64,000 nucleotides of DNA from CAZPMC01 sp964587755 (GCA_964587755.1 CAZPMC010000006.1:1-64000), one strand, 5' to 3'. Numbered from the stretch's first letter, positions 8,268-17,063 are shown. Notes: generated by a model from the sequence alone, not told the origin. Translations and numbers: made by a program.

Positions 8268-9263
8268 ATGGCGAAAATGTATTATGACAGTGATTGCAAC
8301 CTGGGTCTTCTTGAAGGCAAGACGGTAGCTATAATAGGATATGGGAGCCAAGGGCATGCTCATGCACAAAATCTCAAGGACAGTGGTGTAAATGTAGTGG
8401 TAGGCTTAAGACCAGATTCTGTGAAAAGAAAAGAGGCACAAGATGCAGGGTTGACAGTGATGGACACAGAGGATGCGGCAAAGGCCGGTGATTTGATTAT
8501 GATACTCACCCCTGACCAGACTCAGGCCGACATGTATTATGAAAGTATAGAACCATATTTAAAGGACGGGGATATACTTGCATTTGCCCATGGCTTCAAT
8601 ATTCACTACAATCAGATAATTCCGAAAGAGACGCTGGATGTTATAATGATTGCGCCAAAGGGGCCGGGACATACTGTTAGAAGCCAGTATATTGAGGGAA
8701 GAGGAGTCCCGTCGTTGATAGCCGTTTATCAGGATGCTTCTGGAAAAGCAAAGGATTATGCACTTGCTTATGCTTCAGGTATCGGGGCAGGCAGGGCAGG
8801 AATACTTGAGACAACATTCAAAGAAGAAACAGAGACTGACCTTTTCGGAGAACAGGCAGTGCTTTGCGGGGGAGTTACAGAGCTGATGAAGGCAGGCTTT
8901 GAAACATTGGTTGAGGCTGGATACCAGCCGGAGAGTGCGTATTTTGAATGTGTTCATGAGATGAAGCTTATTATTGACCTTATAAACCAGGGCGGCTTCT
9001 CATTCATGAGGTATTCTATCAGTGATACTGCAGAATATGGTGATTATACAATCGGTAAAAGAATTATCACCGATGAGACCAGAAAAGAGATGAAAAAGGT
9101 TCTTAAAGAGATACAAAACGGTGCCTTTGCATCTAAATGGATCACAGAAAACAAGGCCGGAGGCAGAGCCGAATTCCTTGCAACAAGACGCCTTGAATCT
9201 GAGCACCAAGTGGAAAAGGTAGGAGCAGAGCTTAGAAAAATGATGAGCTGGCTAAAGAAGTAG
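8268..9263 (+). CDS. ilvC: Ketol-acid reductoisomerase, class I
   Basis: NADPH- and Mg-dependent isomerisation and reduction of acetolactate or acetohydroxybutyrate. 331 residues, the class I length. The Rossmann motif GYGSQGHAHAQNL lies near residue 25, and the all-helical C-terminal domain carries the metal-binding ETETDLFGEQ. The start at ATG 8268 (MAKMYYDSD) is chosen over an in-frame GTG nine bases earlier because AAGGAG precedes it by eight bases. No ilvD is found in the window, so dihydroxyacid dehydratase must be encoded elsewhere. Confidence 0.97.
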   Translation: MAKMYYDSDCNLGLLEGKTVAIIGYGSQGHAHAQNLKDSGVNVVVGLRPDSVKRKEAQDAGLTVMDTEDAAKAGDLIMILTPDQTQADMYYESIEPYLKDGDILAFAHGFNIHYNQIIPKETLDVIMIAPKGPGHTVRSQYIEGRGVPSLIAVYQDASGKAKDYALAYASGIGAGRAGILETTFKEETETDLFGEQAVLCGGVTELMKAGFETLVEAGYQPESAYFECVHEMKLIIDLINQGGFSFMRYSISDTAEYGDYTIGKRIITDETRKEMKKVLKEIQNGAFASKWITENKAGGRAEFLATRRLESEHQVEKVGAELRKMMSWLKK

Positions 9264-9347
9264 GTTGTTTATTAGAGAGATATATAGAGAGATAAAATGG
9301 CGGGAAATACCGCCGGATATTTATGAATATGAAAAGGGGAATGACGT

Positions 9348-10892
9348 ATGGGAAAGAGAATCAAAATTTTCGACACCACGTTGAGAGATGGAGAGCAAAC
9401 TCCGGGAGTAAATCTTAATATACAGGAAAAACTAGAAATTGCCCGTCAACTGGTACGACTAGGTGTAGATGTCATGGAAGCTGGCTTTGCTATTGCATCA
9501 CCCGGTGATTTCCTCGCAGTTAAGACGGTGGCAGAAAATATAAAGGGCGCTACAATTGCAAGCCTGTGCAGGGCTGTTGAGCAGGATATAGACAGAGCCT
9601 GGGAAGCCGTACGCTATGCTGAGGCTCCAAGGATTCATACCTTTATTGCAACCTCGGACATCCACATGAAATATAAGCTCAGAATGACTGAAGAGGAAGT
9701 TCTTAACAGGGCGGTTGCAATGGTAAAATACTCTAAAAAATATTGTTCCGATGTTGAGTTTTCTGCAGAGGACGCCAGTAGAACAAGAACAGAATTCTTG
9801 TACAGAATTTTAGAGGCCGTTATTAAGGCAGGAGCAACAGTTGTCAATATTCCTGACACTGTGGGATATGCATCACCCGAGGAATTTGGGAAATTGATAA
9901 AGGGCATAAGAGAAAATGTCCCCAACATTGACAATGCAGAAATAAGCGTCCATTGTCACAATGACCTTGGCATGGCTGTTGCAAATTCTCTGGAGGCAAT
10001 GAAAAATGGAGCTACCCAGTTGGAGTGTACTGTAAATGGTCTTGGAGAGCGGGCAGGTAATGCTTCCTTAGAAGAGATTATTATGGGTATAACCACCAGG
10101 AAGGATTATTACGGGGATATTGTTCACAATATCGATACAAAGCAAATATATAGAACAAGCAGACTTGTCAGCAGACTTGCCGGTATTAAAGTGCAGCCAA
10201 ACAAAGCAATTGTAGGGTCAAACGCTTTTGCACATGAATCCGGAATTCACCAGCATGGAGTTTTGTCGGAAAAGAGCACTTATGAAATTATGACACCCGA
10301 ATCCATAGGACTGTCTCAAAACAGAATGGTTCTTGGCAAGCTTTCAGGCAGGCATGCCTTTACTGAGAGGCTTAAAGAGATGGGCTATAACCTGACTCCT
10401 GAAGATATATCTAAGGCATTTGAGAAGTTTAAGGATCTGGCTGACAAGAAGAAAACAGTTTCAGACAGAGATATTGAAGCTCTTGTGGAGGAAAAGGTAT
10501 CTCAGGTTGTAGAAACATATAAGCTGGATAGCTTCCAGATTAGCAGCGGAAACAAAATTATTGCCACAGCAACCGTTAATCTTTTGAGAAATGGTGAGCC
10601 TGTGACAGAGGCTGCAGTAGGCGACGGCCCAATAAGTGCCGCATTTAAGGCTATTGAGAAAACTGTAGGCTTTTCGCTGGAGCTTCAGGATTATAGCTTA
10701 AAAGGTGTAACTGAAGGCGCCGACGCGTTGGGAGAAGCTACTGTGCGTGTAATGAAGGGCGACAGGATATATGTGGGCAGAGGTGTCAGTACTGATATTA
10801 TAGAAGCAAGTGTTAAGGCATATATACATGCGATAAACAGGATAATAAACGAAAACGGCAAAGGTACAATGGTCAAGGAGGCTACTGTATGA
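9348..10892 (+). CDS. leuA: 2-Isopropylmalate synthase
   Basis: Acetyl-CoA plus 2-oxoisovalerate to 2-isopropylmalate, first committed step of leucine synthesis. 514 residues. The catalytic TIM barrel begins with FDTTLRDGEQTPGVNL and carries the metal ligands HCHNDLGMAVAN and the NGLGERAGNASLEE block. The C-terminal LeuA allosteric domain (about 390-505) includes GDGPISAAFKAIE. AAAGGGGA lies upstream of the ATG. An 85-base spacer separates it from ilvC without an obvious terminator, so it should be part of the T-box operon. Its stop overlaps the next start (ATGA). Confidence 0.95.
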   Translation: MGKRIKIFDTTLRDGEQTPGVNLNIQEKLEIARQLVRLGVDVMEAGFAIASPGDFLAVKTVAENIKGATIASLCRAVEQDIDRAWEAVRYAEAPRIHTFIATSDIHMKYKLRMTEEEVLNRAVAMVKYSKKYCSDVEFSAEDASRTRTEFLYRILEAVIKAGATVVNIPDTVGYASPEEFGKLIKGIRENVPNIDNAEISVHCHNDLGMAVANSLEAMKNGATQLECTVNGLGERAGNASLEEIIMGITTRKDYYGDIVHNIDTKQIYRTSRLVSRLAGIKVQPNKAIVGSNAFAHESGIHQHGVLSEKSTYEIMTPESIGLSQNRMVLGKLSGRHAFTERLKEMGYNLTPEDISKAFEKFKDLADKKKTVSDRDIEALVEEKVSQVVETYKLDSFQISSGNKIIATATVNLLRNGEPVTEAAVGDGPISAAFKAIEKTVGFSLELQDYSLKGVTEGADALGEATVRVMKGDRIYVGRGVSTDIIEASVKAYIHAINRIINENGKGTMVKEATV

Positions 10893-12463
10893 AAAACATT
10901 GTTGTTTTGGATTCTACATTAAGGGACGGGGCTCAAGCCCAGGGTATATCTTATACTGTAGAAGACAAACTGAAAATTGTAAGGAAGCTTGACCTGTTGG
11001 GGGTTGACTATATTGAGGCCGGAAACCCGGGCTCAAATCCAAAGGATCTGGAATTTTTCGAGAGAGCAGGCAAGCTCAAGCTCAGCAGAGCAAAGCTAAT
11101 AGCCTTCGGGAGCACAAGGAGGGTTGGCATTTCAGTAGAGGATGATGCAAATGTTAGATCACTCTTAAGAGCAGGTACGGATGCTGTTGTGATATTCGGC
11201 AAATCATGGGATTTTCAGGTGACTGATATTCTAAAGACGACATTGGATGAGAACTTAAGTATGATTGCCGATACAGTAAGCTATTTTAAAAGCTTGGGTA
11301 AGGAAGTCGTATACGATGCAGAGCATTTTTTCGATGGCTATGCAGCAAATCCGGAATATGCCTTAAAAACCCTTAAGGCAGCTTATGATGCCGGGGCAGA
11401 CAGCATTTGCCTGTGTGACACAAAGGGAAGTGCGCTTCCTCTAACCATATTCAAAATCACAAAGAGAATTGTTGAGATGTATGATAAACCTATTGGTATA
11501 CACTGTCACAATGACAACGGCATGGCTGTTGCCGGGTCAATAATGGCAGTGGAAGCGGGAGCGGCGCAAGTACAGGGGACGATTAACGGGCTTGGGGAGA
11601 GATGCGGAAATGCGAACCTTTGCACCATTATACCTACCTTGCAGCTTCAAATGGGCTACAGTTGTATCCCAAAGAGCAGTATGCCTGAAATTACTGCAGT
11701 GGCCAGGTCTATCAGTGAAATATCCAATGTAATTCATGATGAGAGGGCGCCTTATGTCGGCAAGTATGCATTTGCACATAAGGCAGGTATGCATGCCGAT
11801 GCTGTTGTAAAGAACACAATGGCGTATGAGATGGTAGACCCTGAGGTTGTTGGAAATGAGAGACTGTTCCTGATGTCTGAGGTGGCGGGCAGGAGTGCTG
11901 TGCTCAATATGATTCATAAAATAGAACCTTCAATTACAAAGGACTCGGAGGAGACAAAAATTATACTCCAGAAGCTTAAGGAAATGGAATATGAAGGATA
12001 TCAGTATGAAGGTGCAGAGAGCTCATTTGAACTGATTATCATGAAGGTTTTGGGCAAATATCATCCATTCTTTGAGCTGGAGGATTTTAAGGTAATTGTA
12101 AACGAACCTACAACGTCATGTAAACGCAACTCTTCGGCTATGATTAAGGTTAAAGTCGGAGAGCAGGTTGAAATTACAGCAGCAGAGGGCGACGGACCGG
12201 TTAATGCCCTTGATAATGCACTTAGGAAGGCGTTATTAAGGTTTTATCCAAGTATTGCGGATATGAAGCTGACCGACTTTAAGGTAAGAGTATTGAATTC
12301 GGAAGCTGCTACCGCTGCAAAGGTTAGGGTTTTGATTGAGTCTACGGACGGGAATGAAGTTTGGACCACAATAGGGGTCTCCACCGACGTTATTGAAGCC
12401 AGTTGGATAGCTCTTGTGGATTCCATTGAATATAAGCTGGGAAAGGAAGGCAAGTCAAATTGA
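10889..12463 (+). CDS. cimA: (R)-Citramalate synthase
   Basis: Acetyl-CoA plus pyruvate to citramalate, giving 2-oxobutyrate for isoleucine without threonine. 524 residues. The LeuA-like barrel starts DSTLRDGAQAQGISYTVEDK; the AQAQGIS variant and the AGNPGSNPKD segment distinguish the CimA/TIGR00977 group from LeuA. Metal ligands lie in HCHNDNGMAVAGS, and the C-terminal regulatory domain covers about 395-515. The 4-base ATGA overlap with leuA indicates translational coupling. The presence of cimA next to leuA and ilvBNC implies that this organism makes isoleucine from pyruvate. Confidence 0.92.
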   Translation: MKNIVVLDSTLRDGAQAQGISYTVEDKLKIVRKLDLLGVDYIEAGNPGSNPKDLEFFERAGKLKLSRAKLIAFGSTRRVGISVEDDANVRSLLRAGTDAVVIFGKSWDFQVTDILKTTLDENLSMIADTVSYFKSLGKEVVYDAEHFFDGYAANPEYALKTLKAAYDAGADSICLCDTKGSALPLTIFKITKRIVEMYDKPIGIHCHNDNGMAVAGSIMAVEAGAAQVQGTINGLGERCGNANLCTIIPTLQLQMGYSCIPKSSMPEITAVARSISEISNVIHDERAPYVGKYAFAHKAGMHADAVVKNTMAYEMVDPEVVGNERLFLMSEVAGRSAVLNMIHKIEPSITKDSEETKIILQKLKEMEYEGYQYEGAESSFELIIMKVLGKYHPFFELEDFKVIVNEPTTSCKRNSSAMIKVKVGEQVEITAAEGDGPVNALDNALRKALLRFYPSIADMKLTDFKVRVLNSEAATAAKVRVLIESTDGNEVWTTIGVSTDVIEASWIALVDSIEYKLGKEGKSN

Positions 12464-12717
12464 TACTTATCGGAAAGCTTCATGTTGGAGGAAAGCTGGT
12501 CAGACAGGGCGATACAATGGATGAAGACGAAACAAAAAGCTTTAGAGACAAGCTAGAAAAGTGCCTTATAGAGCTTTGTGCACAAATGGATATACCTGTG
12601 CCTCTTTGGCTTAAGAAGAATACAAGAGAGCTTGCCATTTTTAAAAGGACATTTTTCTCCTCCGAACAATTTATTGATAAGGTATGGTTTGATAAGTTCG
12701 AAATATTTTTACAATGA
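12460..12717 (+). CDS. Small hypothetical protein coupled to cimA
   Basis: 85 residues, no family recognised. It starts at a TTG that overlaps the cimA stop (TTGA), with GGAAGG about ten bases upstream, the usual pattern of a coupled operon gene. It has a mixed charged helical middle (DEDETKSFRDKLEKCLIELC), then a conserved-looking PVPLWLKKNTRELAIFKRT and an aromatic C-terminal end (FFSSEQFIDKVWFDKFEI). There is no signal peptide or metal motif. The context suggests a role linked to citramalate or branched-chain synthesis, but no function can be claimed. Confidence 0.6.
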   Translation: MILIGKLHVGGKLVRQGDTMDEDETKSFRDKLEKCLIELCAQMDIPVPLWLKKNTRELAIFKRTFFSSEQFIDKVWFDKFEIFLQ

Positions 12718-12753
12718 AACAATCTATAATATCAGATTGGGATTAGACAAAAA

Positions 12754-12800
12754 ACCTCCGCATATAAATAGACTGTAACATATTGCAGCCTTGCGGAGGT
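12754..12800 (+). promoter_or_regulatory. Hairpin that pairs the Shine-Dalgarno of the next gene
   Basis: ACCTCCGCA (12754-12762) pairs perfectly with TGCGGAGGT (12792-12800). The 3' arm contains the GGAGG ribosome site of the L,D-transpeptidase gene, and TTATTTTT follows directly. The hairpin can therefore act as a terminator for the ilv operon, as a translation block for read-through mRNA, or both. Confidence 0.6.
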
Positions 12801-12807
12801 GTTATTT

Positions 12808-13509
12808 TTGAACAAGCTGAGATTTTATGCTGCGGCCTTCCTTGCGATTTTGTTTGCATTATCTGGAGCCCAGATTTATATTGATAAAAGGACAAATGTG
12901 GTATTAGATACTGATGCTGCTAAAGCAAAGGCGGTATATTCAGTATTTATTGAGATTGAAGATAAAACCCTTTATCTGTTAGAGGACGGCAAATCTATAA
13001 AGGAATACATTATTGCCTCAGGCAAATCCGGTTATCCGACACCCTTAGGCAGTTGGACCATAGTTGAAAAGGGAGATTGGGGTGAGGGCTTCGGCGGCAG
13101 TTGGATGGGGCTTGATGTACCCTGGGGAAAGTATGGAATTCATGGCACTCTCTCTAACAGCTCTATTGGGTATGCATCAAGCGAAGGATGTATCCGGATG
13201 TTTAATGATGATGTAGCTGAGCTGTACCATCTTCTGCCCATCGGGACTGAGGTAATGATAGTAAACGGCAAATTTGGTCCCTTTGGAAATGGCTTCGCAG
13301 AAATTAAAGCAGGGGACAGGGGCTCTGATGTGCTTGCAATACAGCGGCAGTTGAAAAAGCTGGGGTTTTATAAAGGTGAGCTTGACGGTATATATGAGGA
13401 CGGGCTTAAAAAGGCGCTCCATGAATTCCAGCGCGCCAATGGATTGACGGCTAAAAATACAATTACTAAGGACGATTGGCTTATGATGGGATTCAGGGAG
13501 TTTGAGTGA
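12808..13509 (+). CDS. L,D-transpeptidase (YkuD) with peptidoglycan-binding domain
   Basis: Extracytoplasmic enzyme that makes 3-3 or related L,D cross-links in peptidoglycan. An N-terminal hydrophobic signal-anchor (residues about 4-22) is followed by a YkuD domain (about 45-155) with the catalytic motif IHGT then SSEGCIRM, where the His and Cys are the active residues. A C-terminal PG_binding_1 domain (about 165-230) has the repeat pattern VLAIQRQLKKLGFYKGELDG. The TTG at 12808 is chosen because GGAGG lies eight bases upstream; an in-frame GTG at 12799 overlaps that site. The Shine-Dalgarno is inside a hairpin stem. Confidence 0.88.
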   Translation: MNKLRFYAAAFLAILFALSGAQIYIDKRTNVVLDTDAAKAKAVYSVFIEIEDKTLYLLEDGKSIKEYIIASGKSGYPTPLGSWTIVEKGDWGEGFGGSWMGLDVPWGKYGIHGTLSNSSIGYASSEGCIRMFNDDVAELYHLLPIGTEVMIVNGKFGPFGNGFAEIKAGDRGSDVLAIQRQLKKLGFYKGELDGIYEDGLKKALHEFQRANGLTAKNTITKDDWLMMGFREFE

Positions 13510-13519
13510 GTAAGATAGA

Positions 13520-13548
13520 TTGACTCTGATTGTGCCGGTTGGTATAAT
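13520..13548 (+). promoter_or_regulatory. Sigma-A promoter of the FadR-type regulator gene
   Basis: TTGACT at 13520-13525, a 17-base spacer, then TATAAT at 13543-13548. The predicted start falls inside the large palindrome that begins at 13552. Confidence 0.8.
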
Positions 13549-13551
13549 ACA

Positions 13552-13593
13552 AATATCATTAACTTGTAGAACAACCTACAAGCTAATGATATT
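13552..13593 (+). promoter_or_regulatory. 42-bp palindromic operator
   Basis: AATATCATTA pairs with TAATGATATT and, inside it, CTTGTAG with CTACAAG around a 6-base centre. Only one position pair (13562/13583) does not match. Within it lies TTGTAGAACAA (13564-13574), which fits the FadR-subfamily operator pattern TNGTNNNACNA. It starts three bases after the -10 box, where a bound repressor would block initiation, so autoregulation is likely. Confidence 0.7.
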
Positions 13594-13626
13594 ATAATGA
13601 GCAATACACTTGGGAGAAGCCTAATT

Positions 13627-14316
13627 ATGATGCCTATTGGGAAGCGGAATGTAGTAGATATGGCTTACGAGCAGATGAAGGATCTCATCATAAACGGAGA
13701 GTGGAGGCCTGGCGCAAAAATACCCTCTGAGAATGAGCTGAAAGAAATGCTTAAAGTAAGCAGAAATACTGTAAGAAGTGCTATTCAAAAATTAAAAACC
13801 TTGGGTGTTTTAGAAACAAAGCAGGGGCAGGGGACATTTGTCTGTAAATCGGCATCAGCCGGCTTTGTGAACAGCTTCATGCCTTTTATTTCTCTAAGCA
13901 AAGAAGATATTCTGGAAATCCTTGAATTCAGAAAAACCATAGAAATCGAGAGTGTTGAGCTTGCAGCCATAAGGCGAGACCATAAGGACTTGGAATCAAT
14001 AAAAGCTGCTGTAGATGAAATGGTGGGGAGCAAGGATGACTTTAAGAGGTATTCTATTGCTGATTATCAATTTCATCTTAGCATTGCCAGAGCATCAAAA
14101 AATAAAATATTTTATATGGTTCTAAAATATCTGAAGGATGTACTATACAATCATTTTGAGGATATGAATAAAGAGCTGGGAGCGGAAATGAGTGTTGATA
14201 ACCACTTAAGGATTTATGAGGCGATTCGGGACAGTGACCCTCAAATGGCAATATTACATATGAAGAACAATATTGAACTAAGTATAAATGAAATGCGAAA
14301 ACATAATGGGACATAG
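13627..14316 (+). CDS. GntR-family transcriptional regulator, FadR/FCD type
   Basis: 229 residues from ATG 13627, which has GGGAG ten bases upstream. The N-terminal winged helix-turn-helix (about 10-75) has the GntR pattern IPSENELKEMLKVSRNTVR and the wing GQGTFV. The C-terminal all-helical FCD domain (about 90-225) carries the metal/ligand residues of the family: D-x3-H in DYQFH, H in DNHLRI and H in LHMKNN. These regulators usually sense sugar acids or other organic acids. The gene lies before a PfkB kinase and 6-phosphogluconate dehydrogenase, and matching operators precede both the regulator and the kinase, so it most likely represses both units. Confidence 0.9.
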   Translation: MMPIGKRNVVDMAYEQMKDLIINGEWRPGAKIPSENELKEMLKVSRNTVRSAIQKLKTLGVLETKQGQGTFVCKSASAGFVNSFMPFISLSKEDILEILEFRKTIEIESVELAAIRRDHKDLESIKAAVDEMVGSKDDFKRYSIADYQFHLSIARASKNKIFYMVLKYLKDVLYNHFEDMNKELGAEMSVDNHLRIYEAIRDSDPQMAILHMKNNIELSINEMRKHNGT

Positions 14317-14330
14317 TAATATTTTCAAAT

Positions 14331-14354
14331 AACTTGTAGCACAACCAACAAGTT
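14331..14354 (+). promoter_or_regulatory. Second FadR-type operator, upstream of the PfkB kinase
   Basis: AACTTGT (14331-14337) and ACAAGTT (14348-14354) form a perfect inverted repeat. TTGTAGCACAA (14334-14344) differs at one base from the core of the 13.56 kb operator. It lies about 50 bases before the kinase start. Confidence 0.65.
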
Positions 14355-14405
14355 CAAACAATAACAGCAATAAACGCAGAAATTAAATTTGGGAGGTATC
14401 TAGAA

Positions 14406-15479
14406 ATGGAGCTAAAAAAGGATTTTACGTATTCACTAGTTGTTCCGACAAGCATGGGCATAAGAATCACACCAGTTAATGGGCAGCCTGTTCATTCCAG
14501 TGATACTTTTATGTTGCATGTAACAAGCGCTGAGACAAATGTTGCAAGTATTTCGTCATACCTGGGGCTGCCAACAAAGGTTTTGACCACATTTGTAAAA
14601 GATAGCCCCATTGCCAGGCTTATAAAGGACAATTTGGCAAGCCGCCATATGGCTTATGAGGGGAAGGAGGTACCACAAGGAGAGCCTTGGGGATACCGTC
14701 ATCAGATTAACATTGCTGACAGCGGCTTTGGAGTGCGTGGGCCGAGAGTGTACAATGACCGTGCAGGCGAGGTGGGGAGAACTCTGGATGTCCGAGATTT
14801 TGATTTGGACAGGCTTTTTGGAAAGGAAGGCGTTCAGATAATTCATATGTCAGGTCTTATAGCGGCTTTATCACCTCAAACAGGCAACTTCTGTCTTGAG
14901 CTGGCAAGAAAAGCGAGGAAGTATGGCACAAAGATATCCTTTGATCTCAATTTCAGAGATTCATTCTGGAAAGGCAGAGAAAAAGAATTAAGAGAAATTT
15001 TCTCTGAGATAGCAAGTATTTCTGACATACTCATAGGCAATGAAGAAGACTTTCAGCTTAGTCTCGGGATTGAAGGCCCCAAGACCGGCGGTGAGGGAAT
15101 TGCCGGAAAAATTGATGGCTTTAAGGAAATGATCGGAAGAGTGAAAAAAGCATACCCCAATGTTTCAGTTTATGCCAATACACTTCGCCAGGTAATAAGC
15201 ACAAATAAGCATTTGTGGGGAGCGCTTATGCTTGAAGGCGAAAACTGGTACGTGGCCGAACCCCGCGAAATCCATGTCCTTGACAGAATCGGAGGCGGTG
15301 ATGGGTTTGTCGGAGGACTTCTTTATGCAATACTTAAGGGTTGGGCTCCCGAAAAGTGGATACAATTTGCCTGGGCGTCCGGTGCATTGGCTACAACCTT
15401 CCTGACAGATTATGCACAGCCCGCAGATGAAGAGCAGATTTGGAGCATCTGGGAGGGTAATGCAAGGGTAAAAAGATAA
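14406..15479 (+). CDS. PfkB-family sugar or sugar-acid kinase
   Basis: ATP-dependent kinase of the ribokinase/PfkB family, 357 residues, somewhat longer than the usual 310-330. The C-terminal signature is DRIGGGDGFVGGLLYAIL, where the Asp of GGGD is the catalytic base. The N-terminal PfkB signature region is less regular than usual. The middle segment FDLNFRDSFW resembles the DxNxR motif of 2-keto-3-deoxygluconate kinases. With a FadR-type regulator before it and gnd after it, a role in gluconate or keto-deoxy-sugar-acid phosphorylation is plausible; the exact substrate cannot be read from the sequence. A GGGAGG site supports the ATG. Confidence 0.8.
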   Translation: MELKKDFTYSLVVPTSMGIRITPVNGQPVHSSDTFMLHVTSAETNVASISSYLGLPTKVLTTFVKDSPIARLIKDNLASRHMAYEGKEVPQGEPWGYRHQINIADSGFGVRGPRVYNDRAGEVGRTLDVRDFDLDRLFGKEGVQIIHMSGLIAALSPQTGNFCLELARKARKYGTKISFDLNFRDSFWKGREKELREIFSEIASISDILIGNEEDFQLSLGIEGPKTGGEGIAGKIDGFKEMIGRVKKAYPNVSVYANTLRQVISTNKHLWGALMLEGENWYVAEPREIHVLDRIGGGDGFVGGLLYAILKGWAPEKWIQFAWASGALATTFLTDYAQPADEEQIWSIWEGNARVKR

Positions 15480-15555
15480 GCTGTACTAAAATAATTAATA
15501 AGTGTTAACTAATACTAAACTATTAACCGAATTAAGTAGAATTGGAGGCACTACA

Positions 15556-17007
15556 ATGGCAAAAGCGGATATTGGATTAATCGGACTGGCAGTTATGGGA
15601 GAAAACCTGGTAATGAACATGGAAAGCAAGGGATTTACGGTAGCGGTGTACAATCGTACTGTTGAGAAGGTCTCTGACTTTGTAAATGGCAGGGCAAAGG
15701 GGAAAAACATCATAGGGACATATTCTTTTGAGGAGCTGGTTGCTTCCTTGAAAAAGCCTCGTAAAGTAATGCTGATGGTCAAGGCAGGAAAACCTGTAGA
15801 TGATTTTATAGATGCCTTGATTCCTTTGCTGGAGGAAGGCGACATTATAATTGACGGAGGAAATTCAAATTATAATGATACCATTCGCAGGACTAAGTAT
15901 GTTGAGGAAAATAAGCTGCTTTATATGGGAACAGGTGTGTCCGGAGGAGAAGAAGGAGCTCTTATAGGCCCAAGTATAATGCCGGGGGGCTCGCCTGCAG
16001 CTTGGCCTCATGTAAAGCCTATATTCCAAGCGATTGCAGCCAAGGTTGAGGATGGCTCGCCATGCTGTGAATGGGTTGGTGAAAACGGAGCCGGTCATTT
16101 TGTAAAAATGGTACATAACGGAATTGAGTATGGTGACATGCAGTTGATTTGCGAAGCATATCACATAATGAAGGAACTTTTGGGAATGTCTGCAGACGAA
16201 ATGCATGAGGTATTCAGGGAATGGAATGAGGGTGAGCTCAACAGCTATCTTATAGAAATCAGCAGCAATATACTAAAGTATAAAGATGAGGACGGAGAGC
16301 CTATAGTAAACAAAATATTAGATGTGGCCGGGCAAAAAGGTACAGGAAAATGGACAGGAATTGCTGCTCTTAACGAAGGAGTACCATTGACGCTGATTGG
16401 CGAAGCAGTTTTTGCCCGTTGCCTGTCAGCAATGAAGGCAGAAAGAGTGGAAGCTTCCAAGGTACTGGCGGGGCCAGCTCCTACGTTTAAAGGCGACAGG
16501 AAGGCTATGGTTGAGGATATTAGAAAGGCACTTTACGCTTCAAAAATAATATCCTATGCCCAGGGATATACTCTTATGCGTGCGGCGGCGGAAACATATG
16601 GATGGAAGCTGAATTATGGCGGCATTGCTCTGATGTGGAGGGGAGGCTGTATTATACGCTCAACATTCCTTGGAAAGATTAAGGATGCATTCGACCAAAA
16701 CCCTGATTTGGCAAATCTACTTCTGGATCCATTCTTTAAGGAGATAGTGGTAGGTGCGCAGGAAAGCTGGAGAAGAGTTGTCACTACAGCACTCAGCAAC
16801 GGTATACCTGTACCTTCATTAGCCTCTGCTCTTTGCTATTTTGATGGATACAGAAGTGCATGGCTGCCTTCGAATTTACTGCAAGCCCAACGGGATTATT
16901 TCGGTGCACATACTTATGAACGTGTCGACAGGCCGCGAGGCGAGTTTTATCATACGAATTGGACGGGACACGGAGGAGATACCTCTGCATCCACATATAC
17001 AGTATAA
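15556..17007 (+). CDS. gnd: 6-Phosphogluconate dehydrogenase, decarboxylating
   Basis: Converts 6-phosphogluconate to ribulose 5-phosphate and CO2. 483 residues from ATG 15556, with GGAGG upstream; the longer open frame has no ribosome site. The Rossmann motif GLAVMGENLVMNMESKGF is followed by NRT, the usual cofactor-specificity turn. GVSGGEEGALIGPSIMPGG and GHFVKMVHNGIEYGDMQ carry the catalytic Lys, Asn and Glu, and the C-terminal helical tail ends in WTGHGGDTSAS. As the third gene of the regulator-kinase-gnd group, it suggests an oxidative gluconate route to pentose phosphate. Confidence 0.96.
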   Translation: MAKADIGLIGLAVMGENLVMNMESKGFTVAVYNRTVEKVSDFVNGRAKGKNIIGTYSFEELVASLKKPRKVMLMVKAGKPVDDFIDALIPLLEEGDIIIDGGNSNYNDTIRRTKYVEENKLLYMGTGVSGGEEGALIGPSIMPGGSPAAWPHVKPIFQAIAAKVEDGSPCCEWVGENGAGHFVKMVHNGIEYGDMQLICEAYHIMKELLGMSADEMHEVFREWNEGELNSYLIEISSNILKYKDEDGEPIVNKILDVAGQKGTGKWTGIAALNEGVPLTLIGEAVFARCLSAMKAERVEASKVLAGPAPTFKGDRKAMVEDIRKALYASKIISYAQGYTLMRAAAETYGWKLNYGGIALMWRGGCIIRSTFLGKIKDAFDQNPDLANLLLDPFFKEIVVGAQESWRRVVTTALSNGIPVPSLASALCYFDGYRSAWLPSNLLQAQRDYFGAHTYERVDRPRGEFYHTNWTGHGGDTSASTYTV

Positions 17008-17021
17008 AGCTAAGAAGAAAA

Positions 17022-17058
17022 GGGGATGGTTCTTTTTGCTTTAAAAGAGTCATCCCCC
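17022..17058. terminator. Bidirectional terminator between gnd and the NTPase gene
   Basis: GGGGATGGTTCTTTT (17022-17036) pairs with AAAAGAGTCATCCCC (17043-17057), with G-T wobbles and a 6-base loop. On the minus strand it is followed by a T-rich run. It lies between two convergent genes. Confidence 0.75.
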
Positions 17059-17063
17059 TTAGT

